DNA from: Leptolyngbya iicbica LK
GTDB lineage: Bacteria; Cyanobacteriota; Cyanobacteriia; Phormidesmidales; Phormidesmidaceae
Length of the DNA: 64,000 bases
Direction: 5' to 3'
Assembly (NCBI RefSeq): GCF_004212215.1
Contig: NZ_QVFV01000001.1
Location: 1,616,014-1,680,013 of the forward strand
Below the pieces are notes generated by a model. The model was not told the DNA's origin. It saw only the letters and a program-made list of their open reading frames with translations, and did no database searches. Made by a program: the position numbers and the translations under genes. Within the stretch, counting starts at the first letter, position 1. Each line of letters opens with the position of its first letter. This document shows positions 55,233 to 63,894 of the stretch, one piece after another.

Positions 55233-55594
55233 AGTCATGAAATGCGCTTGGCGTGACTTCATACGCTGGCTTGGCGAGCAGGCCAAATTAGTCCGGCCAG
55301 AAGTTAAAGAGCAGATTGCCATTTGGGCAAGCTAAATTAGCGGCTGCTAATCAGCGATGTTGATCATCAAGCCCGCCCGCTGAGCGATCGCAAACCTGAA
55401 GAGTCACGGTGTGACAGTAGTGAGCTCAGCCAGTGACGATGGTGACAGGGCCAAATCGATATGCAATTTTGGCGATTGCATTGCATCTCTAGCCTGGTTT
55501 GTTAAGTCACCAATCAATGCTGTCATCTCCCTTTCTAGTGCTCTTCGGCGGCTATCAGACACTCAGACTCTTCTCCTTCACCGCCAGGTGGTCT

Positions 55595-58066
55595 ATGTTC
55601 GCTTTTCCCTTTCATCGCCGCCTCACTCGGTTTTCCCTCTTGTGGGTGATCACTGTTCCCTTCCTGGTTCAAACTATTCTCACCATTGCTTTTATTGGCT
55701 ATTACTCCCTGCGCACCAGTCAGAAAGCGATCGATGATTTAGCCCAACGCTTGATGGAAGATATGGGCGATCACGCTCAGCAAGAAATTGAACGCCGCTT
55801 AACTCTGCCCAATCGCATCAATGAAAGTAATCGAGTCGCCATCCTGAGCCAGGAACTCAACTGGACGGATCCAGACCAAATGGCGCGGCATTTTTTAAGT
55901 CAGAGTTATGGCTTTCAAGAACTAGATTTCATTTATTTTGCCAATGCTACTGGCGGTACCGTGCTGGCGGGTCAACAGGTGCCCGGTCAATGGATCATTC
56001 GTCAAAATCAACCGTTTGAGGCCGGTCCGTATTACACCTACCGTGCCGATGCCCAGGGCGCTCGTTTGCCCGCCATCAACATGCAAACTTATGACGCTCG
56101 GACTCGCCCTTGGTATCAAGCGGCTCGGCGTGAGCGCCAGGCCGTGTGGAGTCCCATCTATTTGTTTAGCAGTCGGCAGACCCTCGGCATTTCGGCTAGT
56201 TTGCCCGTGTTTACCCCTGAGGGACGATTGCTGGGGATTTTAGCCAGTGACTTATCGCTCGAAAATCTCAACCAGTTTTTACAAACCCTCACCTCGGTTG
56301 ATTACGAGACGGCGACCACGGTTTATTTGATGGAACGGAGCGGTGATCTGATTGCCAGTTCCACCGATGCTCCAACCTTTGATATCTCAGAGACAAATGA
56401 GGTACAGCGCATTCCAGCCGTCGAAAGCCAAGATGAGCTGATCCGGCATAGTAGCCAACAATTGCAAGCGCTCAACCCTGAGACTCTCCCGCTCGGTCAT
56501 CACCGGTTGCGGCTCAACCAAACGGCTCACTATTTTCAGGTAAATCGTCTGCAAGATGACCAGGGACTGGATTGGGTGATGGTCCTGGTAGTGCCAGAGG
56601 CCGAGTTTACGCAACAGGTGAAAGAGAGTTTTAAGATCACGATTATTCTCTTTGGCTTTGCTGGCGTTGCCAGTATTGGGTTTGGGTGGCTGCTGTATCG
56701 GGGGTTGCTGTCTCCCATCACGCGCCTTTGCCACGAAGCCCATGCCCTCACTCAGGGGAACTGGGATTTTCCCATCACGAGTGAAGGGTCTCGAGAGTTT
56801 GAGCAGTTGTCGCAAGCGTTTCAAATCATGCGGCAACAGGCCAAAGATCTCAATGAGGCCAATCAAGAGTTGGCCCAAGCGACCCGGTTAAAAGATGAGT
56901 TTCTCGCCAACATGAGCCATGAGCTCCGCACGCCGCTGAATGCCATTTTAGGGATGACGGAAGGACTCCAGGAGGAAATTTTTGGTGATGTCAATGAGCA
57001 GCAGCTCAAAGCTCTCGGCACCGTAGAAAAGAGTGCTGATCACCTGTTAGCGCTGATTAATGACATCCTTGATGTGGCCAAAATTGAGTCAGGTAGCATC
57101 ACCCTGGAATATAGCGACGTCTCTGTACAACACCTGTGTCTCTCCAGCCTGACCTTTGTGAAACCGCAAGCTCTCAAGAAAAGCATACGGCTGCAAACTG
57201 ATATTCCGCCTGATTTGCCGGACATTTGCGTGGATGAGATTCGGATCCGGCAGGCATTGCTCAATTTATTGACCAATGCCGTGAAGTTCACGCCGGAAGG
57301 GGGCACCGTGACCCTGCGCGCGGCAATGGTGGCCCTAACTGATGCGGATGCCTCTCGCCCGACTCATCTACGGATTGCGATCGCCGATACGGGTATTGGC
57401 ATTGCCCCTGAAAACATCTCAAAACTATTTCAACCCTTTGTGCAAGTGGATAGCGCCCTCAATCGCAAATATGAAGGCACTGGCCTGGGCCTGGCTTTAG
57501 TCCAAAAAATTGTCGGGCTACATGGCGGGCAAATTGGGGTGACCAGCGAGCTAGAAAAGGGGAGTTGTTTCACGATGGATCTGCCCTATCAACCGGATGT
57601 GGTGATCGATCGGCTAGCTGCAGATTCATTCAGGGCGCAGGACTCCGAGTTGACTCATCCTCATGAGATCACACTAACCACGGCCCCATCGACCTTAATT
57701 TTGTTGGCCGAAGATAATGCCGCGAACGTGGCGACTCTCTCTAGCTATTTGACGGCCAAAGGCTATTGCTTGCTCTGCACGGATAATGGCCAAGAGGCGA
57801 TTGATCTGGCTCTATTTCACCATCCGGATGTGATTGTGATGGATATTCAAATGCCGGTGATGGATGGCCTCACAGCGATCGAAGAAATTCGTCAGCAGCC
57901 CAGTTTGCGTGAAGTTCCCATCATTGCCTTGACGGCGTTGGCAATGGCGGGTGATCAAGAGCGTTGCTTGGGGATTGGGGCCGATGAGTATTTGAGTAAA
58001 CCGATTCAACTCAGGCAATTAGAGCGTGTCATCAGAAAGCTGCTCGCTGGTCGCCAGTCACCATAA
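55595..58066 (+). CDS. hybrid sensor histidine kinase (Cache-HAMP-HK-REC)
   Basis: An 823-residue membrane kinase. The first transmembrane helix (LLWVITVPFLVQTILTIAF) leads to a large periplasmic dCache-like domain with ARTRPWYQAARR-like motif (RTRPWYQAARRERQAVW) and SASLPVF. After a second helix and HAMP segment (LLSPITRLCHEAHALTQGNW), HisKA has the phosphorylated His442 in MSHELRTPLNAILG, and the HATPase domain has the N-box LLNLLTNAVKF and the G-boxes DTGIGIAP and GTGLGLALVQKI. A C-terminal receiver carries Asp750 in VIVMDIQMPVMDG. The start at 55595 places GCCAGGTGGT before the ATG; the frame extends 32 codons further. The sensor part is related to that of the GGDEF-EAL protein at 38.8 kb. 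Partner unknown. Confidence 0.92.
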   Translation: MFAFPFHRRLTRFSLLWVITVPFLVQTILTIAFIGYYSLRTSQKAIDDLAQRLMEDMGDHAQQEIERRLTLPNRINESNRVAILSQELNWTDPDQMARHFLSQSYGFQELDFIYFANATGGTVLAGQQVPGQWIIRQNQPFEAGPYYTYRADAQGARLPAINMQTYDARTRPWYQAARRERQAVWSPIYLFSSRQTLGISASLPVFTPEGRLLGILASDLSLENLNQFLQTLTSVDYETATTVYLMERSGDLIASSTDAPTFDISETNEVQRIPAVESQDELIRHSSQQLQALNPETLPLGHHRLRLNQTAHYFQVNRLQDDQGLDWVMVLVVPEAEFTQQVKESFKITIILFGFAGVASIGFGWLLYRGLLSPITRLCHEAHALTQGNWDFPITSEGSREFEQLSQAFQIMRQQAKDLNEANQELAQATRLKDEFLANMSHELRTPLNAILGMTEGLQEEIFGDVNEQQLKALGTVEKSADHLLALINDILDVAKIESGSITLEYSDVSVQHLCLSSLTFVKPQALKKSIRLQTDIPPDLPDICVDEIRIRQALLNLLTNAVKFTPEGGTVTLRAAMVALTDADASRPTHLRIAIADTGIGIAPENISKLFQPFVQVDSALNRKYEGTGLGLALVQKIVGLHGGQIGVTSELEKGSCFTMDLPYQPDVVIDRLAADSFRAQDSELTHPHEITLTTAPSTLILLAEDNAANVATLSSYLTAKGYCLLCTDNGQEAIDLALFHHPDVIVMDIQMPVMDGLTAIEEIRQQPSLREVPIIALTALAMAGDQERCLGIGADEYLSKPIQLRQLERVIRKLLAGRQSP

Positions 58067-58146
58067 GGCCAAGGGCGATCGCTCGCCTGTCAGATCATGA
58101 CGCCTGCCTGAGATATCGCGCCGCATAGATAGCTCCGTACATCCCC

Positions 58147-58413
58147 ATGCTGCGGAACAAGGGGCTTAAGCCCCTTGCCTGTTGGTACCTTACTGCGGAC
58201 TGCTATATCAGCCCCGATCAGCTCAGCGCGATCGCTCAGCGCTATGACTTGCAAGCGGTTCAGCAGCCGTTAGAGAGCAAGTTTTCGCCACCGGCTTGGT
58301 GGGGGCTGCCGCCGGGGGCTGACTATTATTTGCGGGGCAGCGGACATCAGTATCTGTTGCGGGTCTTTGACCCGGCGACGGGCAGTGTGATGGTCGAGCG
58401 TACGCAAGATTGA
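58147..58413 (+). CDS. small hypothetical protein starting in a palindromic repeat
   Basis: An 88-residue protein. Its first codons lie within the palindrome at 58158-58177 (MLRNKGLKPLACW is read through it), so the true start may be further down or the gene may have been extended by the repeat. The remainder (SPDQLSAIAQRYDLQAVQ, PPAWWGLPPGADYY, HQYLLRVFDPATGSVMVE) is protein-like, with aromatic residues and no signal. No family recognised. It could be a short regulatory protein or the C-terminal fragment of a larger one. Confidence 0.5.
   Translation: MLRNKGLKPLACWYLTADCYISPDQLSAIAQRYDLQAVQQPLESKFSPPAWWGLPPGADYYLRGSGHQYLLRVFDPATGSVMVERTQD
58158..58177. repeat. perfect 20-bp palindrome
   Basis: CAAGGGGCTTAAGCCCCTTG is its own reverse complement, flanked by GCGGAA and CCTGTT. 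Elements of this kind (GGGGCTTAAGCCCC) are scattered in cyanobacterial genomes as repeat units or weak terminators; only this one copy was noticed in the window. Confidence 0.75.
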
Positions 58414-58502
58414 TATCGGTTGCCGGGCGATGGGCTGGGAGCTCTTTGAGCGAGTTGATTGAGCTATCGTGGAGGCGTGATTTCTGGATGGAATGAAATC
58501 GA

Positions 58503-58670
58503 ATGAGTCAGTTACTGCGGGGGTTTATTCGCGTCGAACAAGGTTTACAGATTGCGGCGTTGATTGGGGTCATGTTGCTCTTGGGGTATGTCGGATGGAG
58601 TCAATATCAACTCAAAGAGGCTTCGTCTGCCCCTCGCGGGGTGCCAATGCTGCAAGATTCAGAGCCTTAA
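58503..58670 (+). CDS. small single-pass membrane protein
   Basis: A 55-residue frame with a start ATG at 58503 and stop TAA at 58668. It begins MSQLLRGFIRVEQGLQ, followed by a hydrophobic helix (IAALIGVMLLLGYVGW) and a short soluble tail ending in SEP. This arrangement is typical of small membrane proteins of cyanobacteria, but I do not recognise a named family. It is shorter than most gene-calling thresholds. The ribosome-binding site is not obvious. Confidence 0.5.
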   Translation: MSQLLRGFIRVEQGLQIAALIGVMLLLGYVGWSQYQLKEASSAPRGVPMLQDSEP

Positions 58671-58758
58671 CTCGGGTGAGTAATTGATAGATGGGCTGTG
58701 GTATTAGCTGAACTTGCAAGGTTCGGTATCGGGTCCAAAGATTCGCGATCGCCCTTCA

Positions 58759-59469
58759 CTAAAACGGCCCGATCGCTTCCACGACTTCCGGCTCGTTGTC
58801 ATCGTTCACTTGCATCACGACCAGTTCTCCGGAGGAGACGCCGCTGCCCGCGATCGCAGAAATATTGACAAAGTGGGTTACCAGCACCGTCACCCCGGCC
58901 TCATCACGGTTCGCCACCATAAATTCTTGGAGCTGCTGGGTTTGGGGCGGCCCCTGCGATCGGTCTTGAAAGAATGAATTGAGGATAGGAAAGCGTTCGA
59001 CGGGGCCAAGATCCAAGAGTTCTGCGGTGTCCAGACAGCGACACCATTCACTAGAGAGCACCTGCTGCACCGCCACATTTTGTTCTCGAAACGCGGCACC
59101 CGTGCGGCGAGCCTGTTCCCGCCCTTCTTCGGAAAGGTTGCGCTGGGTGGCACAGTCATCGACTTGAAAATTAGCCGGATCCCCCGTACCAGGGGCGATC
59201 GCGTGACGCATCAACACGTAATAGTGGGTGTCGGCCTGTCGCAACCGTGACCAAATATCGCCCTCGACGACTTGTGCTTCAGGGATTGCTGAGCTGGTGG
59301 AGTCAGTGCTTGACTCGGCGGGAGCCTCGGACGCTGGAGCCGTTGGTGTCGCTGTCGAGGAGGTCGGGGTATCTGGCGGTGCAGCCGCAGGTTCTGAACG
59401 GGGGCCACAACCCGCTAACGCGAATAGCAGCAAGCTGGCAGTAACGAGACGTTGGCGATTAACAAGCAT
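58759..59469 (-). CDS. histidine phosphatase family lipoprotein
   Basis: A 236-residue protein. The N-terminus has a lipobox (LLLFALAGC, Cys21), so the mature protein is anchored to a membrane on the periplasmic side. A 45-residue Pro/Ser/Thr-rich linker follows. The catalytic domain belongs to the phosphoglycerate-mutase-like histidine phosphatases: the RHG-type motif reads LMRHAIAP, with the phospho-accepting His; further conserved are SEEGREQAR, SSEWCRCLDTAELL and VLVTHFVNI near the second His. The usual substrate is unknown. Two in-frame ATGs (59478 and 59469) are equally possible. Confidence 0.87.
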   Translation of the reverse strand: MLVNRQRLVTASLLLFALAGCGPRSEPAAAPPDTPTSSTATPTAPASEAPAESSTDSTSSAIPEAQVVEGDIWSRLRQADTHYYVLMRHAIAPGTGDPANFQVDDCATQRNLSEEGREQARRTGAAFREQNVAVQQVLSSEWCRCLDTAELLDLGPVERFPILNSFFQDRSQGPPQTQQLQEFMVANRDEAGVTVLVTHFVNISAIAGSGVSSGELVVMQVNDDNEPEVVEAIGPF

Positions 59470-59644
59470 CGTTGGCAATCGAGTAAAAGCAGCGAATTCT
59501 GATCAATCCAGGCCTGGTGCCGCGATCGCTGGGGTGTAAAGTGCTCAGACCGTTGCCCCACGCTTCAGTTGCTGATCATGGCTGCGTCGACAACTGAAGC
59601 GCGGCGCAGGGGAGGAGGCACACTTTTGCCCCGCTCACTCAGGC

Positions 59645-60127
59645 TTAGCCGCCGTAGTTCCAGCCGGTGCTTTCGAGCAAGAGCGGATCGCCCTCACGGT
59701 GAACAGCAGCACCCACGACTTCGCCCACAAAGACAGTGTGGTCGCCGTGTTCAACGGTGCCCACCACTCGGCATTCCACATAGCCCAGGGTGTCTTTAAT
59801 GACAGGGCAGCCAGTTTCCGGCGCTTCGTAAAATTCGATGTCTTCAAATTTATTGCCCACCCGGCGCTGGGGCTTAAAAAAGTTTTGCGCCATATCCTTT
59901 TGGCCTGCTTCTAAAAAGCTGAGAGCAAACACGCCGCTTTGCTTCACCATTTCGTGAGAGCCCGAATCGTTCTTCACGCAGTTCACCACCAGCGGCGGCT
60001 GAAAGGAAGCCTGCATGACCCAGCTCGCGGTAAAGCCGTTCATGTCTTCACCATTGCGCACGCCGCAAATGTAGAGTCCGTGGGGGATTTTGCGTAGCAG
60101 CGTTTTTTTAGCCTGTTCGTCCAACAT
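59645..60127 (-). CDS. flavin reductase family protein
   Basis: A 160-residue FMN-binding protein of the flavin-reductase split-barrel family: LLRKIPHGLYICGV, FTASWVMQASFQPPLVVN and SGVFALSFLEAGQ are the conserved blocks. Comparable domains occur alone or at the C-terminus of cyanobacterial flavodiiron proteins. It probably reduces or binds flavin for a partner enzyme. The start at 60127 is chosen because GGAGAAATCGGC precedes the ATG; an upstream ATG at 60151 would add eight residues. It lies downstream of the malic enzyme gene on the same strand, 70 bases away. Confidence 0.88.
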   Translation of the reverse strand: MLDEQAKKTLLRKIPHGLYICGVRNGEDMNGFTASWVMQASFQPPLVVNCVKNDSGSHEMVKQSGVFALSFLEAGQKDMAQNFFKPQRRVGNKFEDIEFYEAPETGCPVIKDTLGYVECRVVGTVEHGDHTVFVGEVVGAAVHREGDPLLLESTGWNYGG

Positions 60128-60197
60128 GCCGATTTCTCCTAACTGTCTCACCTATCTTACTGGGCGGCGATCGCCCTCGAATCCCACGGCAGTCAGA

Positions 60198-61589
60198 TCA
60201 CACGCGGGCCACCCCTTCTTCTCGCGCGGCTTGCTGCACCGCCGAGGCCACCGCCTGCGAAACGCGGGGATCGAACACGGAAGGAATGATGTGTTCGGCA
60301 TCTAGGTCATCCGGCGTGACCAGGGCGGCGATCGCGTGAGCGGCTTCTAAAAACATGCCGGTGGTCATGGCCTTAGCGCGACAGTCCAACGCGCCGCGAA
60401 AGACGCCAGGAAACGCCAACACATTATTGATCTGGTTGGGATAGTCGCTGCGACCCGTGGCCATCACGGCCACCAAGCCCGATACCAACTCCGGCTGAAT
60501 TTCGGGAATCGGGTTCGCCATGGCAAACACGATGGGATCTGCGGCCATCGACTTCACCATGTCCACCGAGACCACCCCCGGTGCGCTGACCCCTAAGAAG
60601 ACATCGGCATTTTTCATGGCGTCAGCCAGCTGGCCCGACTCCTCGACGGCAAACGCTTGCTTTTGAGGATTGAGGTCGGTGCGATCGCGGGAGAGAATGC
60701 CCTGGCGATCGCACAGGAGAATGTTTTGGGCTCCGGCTTTTTGCAGGAGGAGGGCGATCGCCACCCCCGCCGCTCCGGCCCCGTTGATCACAATGCGAAT
60801 GTCGCCAAAGGATTTGCCCACTAATTTCAGGGCATTGGTCAGCGCTGCCAGAACGACGATCGCGGTGCCGTGCTGATCGTCGTGAAAAATGGGAATATCC
60901 GTCTCGGCTTTGAGCCGCGCCTCAATTTCAAAACAGCGGGGGGCGCTGATATCTTCCAGGTTCACGCCGCCAAATACGGGGACGATGCGCTTGACCGTCT
61001 CCACGATTTCGTCCGTGTCTTGCGTCGCCAAGCAAACGGGAAACGCATCAATGCCCGCAAACTCTTTGAACAGCAGCGCTTTGCCCTCCATCACGGGCAG
61101 CGCGCCCTCCGGTCCTAAATTACCCAGTCCCAAGACGGCACTGCCATCGGTGACGATCGCCACCATGTTTTGCTTCACCGTTAGGTCGTAGACGCGCTCG
61201 GGATCAGCGGCGATCGCCTTGCACACCCGGCCCACCCCCGGCGTATAGGCCATGGCCAAATCATCCTGATTGCGGACAGCGATGCGACTGGTCACCTCAA
61301 TCTTGCCCCCTTCGTGCAGCCGAAAGGTGCGATCCTCGGCTTTCAGCAGCACCACCTGATCCACCTGTTTGACGGCAGCAATAATTTCTTCCGCATGTTC
61401 ACTACTCGACGCATCCACCGTAATCTCGCGGGTCACCCACTGCCGGTTTCTTTCTAACAGCCGCACGTCTTCTAAATTGCCCCCGGCATCGGCGATCGCC
61501 TGCGTCAGCTGGGCCAACCTGCCCGTCTGATTCGGCAGCTTGAGGCGGAGCGTCAGACCGTAGCTAGAGTTGGGCGTGAGTTGAACCAT
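60198..61589 (-). CDS. ACT-domain malic enzyme
   Basis: A 463-residue malate dehydrogenase (oxaloacetate-decarboxylating). The first about 85 residues are an ACT-like regulatory domain (LPNQTGRLAQLTQAIADAGGN), unusual among malic enzymes outside cyanobacteria and some bacteria. The catalytic part shows the malate-binding YTPGVGRVCKAI, VTDGSAVLGLGNLGPEGALPVMEGK, the metal-binding FHDDQHGTAIV and the nucleotide-binding INGAGAAGVAIA. Cofactor preference, NAD or NADP, cannot be told. It probably yields pyruvate, CO2 and reduced cofactor. The ACT domain suggests allosteric control by an amino acid or other small ligand. Confidence 0.93.
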   Translation of the reverse strand: MVQLTPNSSYGLTLRLKLPNQTGRLAQLTQAIADAGGNLEDVRLLERNRQWVTREITVDASSSEHAEEIIAAVKQVDQVVLLKAEDRTFRLHEGGKIEVTSRIAVRNQDDLAMAYTPGVGRVCKAIAADPERVYDLTVKQNMVAIVTDGSAVLGLGNLGPEGALPVMEGKALLFKEFAGIDAFPVCLATQDTDEIVETVKRIVPVFGGVNLEDISAPRCFEIEARLKAETDIPIFHDDQHGTAIVVLAALTNALKLVGKSFGDIRIVINGAGAAGVAIALLLQKAGAQNILLCDRQGILSRDRTDLNPQKQAFAVEESGQLADAMKNADVFLGVSAPGVVSVDMVKSMAADPIVFAMANPIPEIQPELVSGLVAVMATGRSDYPNQINNVLAFPGVFRGALDCRAKAMTTGMFLEAAHAIAALVTPDDLDAEHIIPSVFDPRVSQAVASAVQQAAREEGVARV

Positions 61590-61841
61590 GAACTTTCCTG
61601 TGGTGAAGCCGTCAAAACGTTAATCGTCGCTGCAAAAGTCCGTCACTTTGGGCAGACTGTAAGAAAATGGTATGCCGATTTGGAGGCGAGAGAACAGCCC
61701 TCATGGCCGAAAGTCGAAGAACCCTGACGTGAAGTTTGAAGACAGCGTTCAACAAATGATCGCATTCAAATTTTCGGTTCTCGGCCGCCGCTTCGGCGTT
61801 GTTCTTATCCACCTAATTACCCATCTACCTGACCGTGCGCA

Positions 61842-62324
61842 ATGCCCACCCTGCGAACCCAAATTGAAATTAATGCGCCTCGGGCGGTGGTGTGGGACGC
61901 ACTCATGCGCAAGGATGAATGGCGACGGTGGAATACCTTTTTGTTTGATGCTGACCCGGCCCTCAGCCTGCGCCAAGGGCAGGCAGTGTTTCTCTCAGTG
62001 CGTCGGTTAGAAGATGACGAATTTACCGATTTTGAGCCGCTGATTACGCTGGTGCAGCCTTACAACTGTCTGCGCTGGATTGCCAAAATGCCTGGTTTCA
62101 AAAGCGAATCTGCGTTTGAGCTCCAAGATCTCAGCCCCACCCGCACCCTCTACACCCATCAACAGCGGTTCAAAGGCATCCTCTCAACGGTGTTTTTGCC
62201 GTTCATTCGGCAGGATGAAAAGCAGGGTATGAAGCGCATGGCCCGGCAACTCAAACGGTATGTTGAACATCGTGAATATCGGCAATATCAACGGGAAAAG
62301 CGCGATCGGCGCTACGGCTTATAA
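61842..62324 (+). CDS. SRPBCC domain-containing protein
   Basis: A 160-residue protein of the START/SRPBCC (polyketide cyclase-like) fold: RTQIEINAPRAVVWDALM, NTFLFDADPALSLRQGQ, and the hydrophobic-pocket segment LITLVQPYNCLRWIAKMPG. The extra C-terminal helix is highly charged (RYVEHREYRQYQREKRDRR). It probably binds a hydrophobic ligand; a function is not known. It is divergent from the malic enzyme gene and 127 bases before the convergent end of the Uma2 gene. Confidence 0.85.
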   Translation: MPTLRTQIEINAPRAVVWDALMRKDEWRRWNTFLFDADPALSLRQGQAVFLSVRRLEDDEFTDFEPLITLVQPYNCLRWIAKMPGFKSESAFELQDLSPTRTLYTHQQRFKGILSTVFLPFIRQDEKQGMKRMARQLKRYVEHREYRQYQREKRDRRYGL

Positions 62325-62450
62325 GGTCTGCTGACGAAGCTCAAAAATGCCTGTCCGCAGACAAATCCTGATGCTTGGTAGTCAGGCAACTATCTACCAT
62401 CTCGCCAATTTTGACAAAATACGAGTCACGTTTTCGAGTTATCTACGAGC

Positions 62451-63077
62451 CTATCCATTAGCGCTTAAAACTTTTTCAGCCGTTAGTTGTAACTCTGTAA
62501 AGGTTGGCGAAATGGCGATCTCACTTCCCCTAAACTGCTGAATTTCATATTCGCCATCCACTAGCGTACAGATGGATAGAGTGGGCAGTTTGGGCTTGCC
62601 GATATGTCTAGTGCCGCCTAACCCTGCATAGTCAGCAATCCAATATTCTGGAATCCCCAGAGCTGCATAGTCTTCGACCTTACGAGCATAGTCATTTTGC
62701 CAGTTGCTGCTCACAACTTCCGCCACGAATTTAATGGAACTGCCTAGCGTTAAAATCGATTGCTCAGACCACAACGGCTCTTTGACCAACTCGTTGCGAT
62801 CTATCACTGCAACATCAGGTCGAAACGCGGTCATGCCAGCATTAGCAGGACGTAACAGTCCGCGTTGGAGGACAAACCAAGGTAAGCCTGCTGCCTCAAT
62901 TTGGACACAGATTTTTGTCGTGATCAAGGCGGCAACTTCTTCATGCTGACCTGTTGGTTCCAATTCGAACACCTCTCCATCAATGAGTTCATAGCGGTTA
63001 TCGCCACCATACTGAGCAAGGAACTCGTCAAAGCTGAGTGGCTTTTGTGGTGCTGAGTGGTCGATCGCAAGAGCCAT
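62451..63077 (-). CDS. Uma2 family endonuclease (DUF820)
   Basis: A 208-residue PD-(D/E)XK-like protein of the Uma2 family, very abundant in cyanobacteria and of unclear role. Signatures are LSFDEFLAQYGGDNRYELIDGEVFEL, the conserved AFRPDVAVIDR and the catalytic-type VAEVVSSNWQND with KVEDYAALGIPEYWIADY. All of the expected acidic residues (D in RPDV, E in VAEV, K in KVEDY) are present. The start ATG follows CTTATG on the minus strand with no strong ribosome-binding site. It probably forms part of an accessory region with the AbiU2-like gene. Confidence 0.9.
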   Translation of the reverse strand: MALAIDHSAPQKPLSFDEFLAQYGGDNRYELIDGEVFELEPTGQHEEVAALITTKICVQIEAAGLPWFVLQRGLLRPANAGMTAFRPDVAVIDRNELVKEPLWSEQSILTLGSSIKFVAEVVSSNWQNDYARKVEDYAALGIPEYWIADYAGLGGTRHIGKPKLPTLSICTLVDGEYEIQQFRGSEIAISPTFTELQLTAEKVLSANG

Positions 63078-63312
63078 AAGTCAATTAAAGCCTCGTCAAT
63101 ATCTTCAGTCTACTAAATTCGTTTTTTTGCAAGATATATGGGAAATCAAGCTTTATTTGTTCTGGCCTCAAAAAATTGACCGACTATCAGATTTCATTTA
63201 GGCACTCACAGTGACTCTACGACATAACGGTGAAGTTGTGCGGCGGCAGGCAGATCTGGCATCCCACCGATAACTTTTGTTCCGTCCGCACCAACGCAGT
63301 GTTAGGTGGCTG
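63078..63312. other. AT-rich intergenic region
   Basis: This 235-base gap upstream of the Uma2 gene is clearly richer in A+T than the rest of the window. No gene seen. Confidence 0.4.
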
Positions 63313-63894
63313 CTATTGATCTCGGTAACTTTTCGCATCATATAGACAACCAATAAGACTACTTGCTCCTTCTGCAACCGCTAAATACTCATAGCCTGTT
63401 TCATTCTGCGTAAAGTGTAGTTCAACTTTATTGACAAAGGTTCGTAAACCAAGCAAAGCTTCTTCAATCTTTTCTTTAGTAATACTCAATAATGGTTCTG
63501 GATGATCTTGAAAATAAGTTTTTAGATCTGTATGAGCAACCCGACGGTTCCTATGCTTTCTTGCAAAGTCGCAGCTATTCTTTATGATTTCTAGCGTTTC
63601 TACCAACTCTGTTTTCAATTGAACCAGTGATGGGTCAATACTATCTAGTATTCTCGCTAATGTTAAATTTTCTTTGTCACCAGTTTTTGAGGAGTCAGTT
63701 AAACGGCTAATTGACAAGGTAATATCATTCAAGAATACAGACTGACAAACACCAAAAAAAGTGGGAGCAGACTCATTTAGTAAATCAACTATTTCCTTAT
63801 CTTCATATAATTGAGAAAACAAGAGCCATTTTAGATGTAGTTCTCCAAGCTCTCCCGAAATAGCTTGAAGCAATTCGTCTATTTTTTGTGTCAT
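63313..63894 (-). CDS. AbiU2-like HEPN domain protein
   Basis: A 193-residue protein that resembles the HEPN_AbiU2 family. The HEPN ribonuclease motif is RNRRVAHTDL (Arg-Asn...His spacing as in R-x4-6-H), preceded by a helix (SCDFARKHR). The N-terminal part (KEIVDLLNESAPTFFGVCQ, TLSISRLTDSS, ENLTLARIL) matches the alpha-helical AbiU2 pattern. AbiU2 is one gene of an abortive-infection system in lactococci; whether this protein defends against phage is inferred only from the domain. Codon use is A+T-rich, unlike the rest of the window, and suggests horizontal transfer. The 3' end lies at 63313 after a stop TGA-free stretch; nothing is visible beyond. Confidence 0.75.
   Translation of the reverse strand: MTQKIDELLQAISGELGELHLKWLLFSQLYEDKEIVDLLNESAPTFFGVCQSVFLNDITLSISRLTDSSKTGDKENLTLARILDSIDPSLVQLKTELVETLEIIKNSCDFARKHRNRRVAHTDLKTYFQDHPEPLLSITKEKIEEALLGLRTFVNKVELHFTQNETGYEYLAVAEGASSLIGCLYDAKSYRDQ

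Larger units (their letters stand above)
54960..55594. other. intergenic region with terminator and MITE copy D
   Basis: This 635-base gap holds the terminator at 55021-55063 and the inverted MITE-like copy at 55141-55232. A 32-codon frame at 55237-55335 (starts MKCAWRDFIRWLGEQAK) reads like protein, but nothing else supports it. Confidence 0.5.

Noticed and set aside
55237..55335. 32-codon protein-like frame next to MITE copy D
   Set aside because: Too short to judge, no ribosome-binding site and no family; kept only as a note in the intergenic entry.
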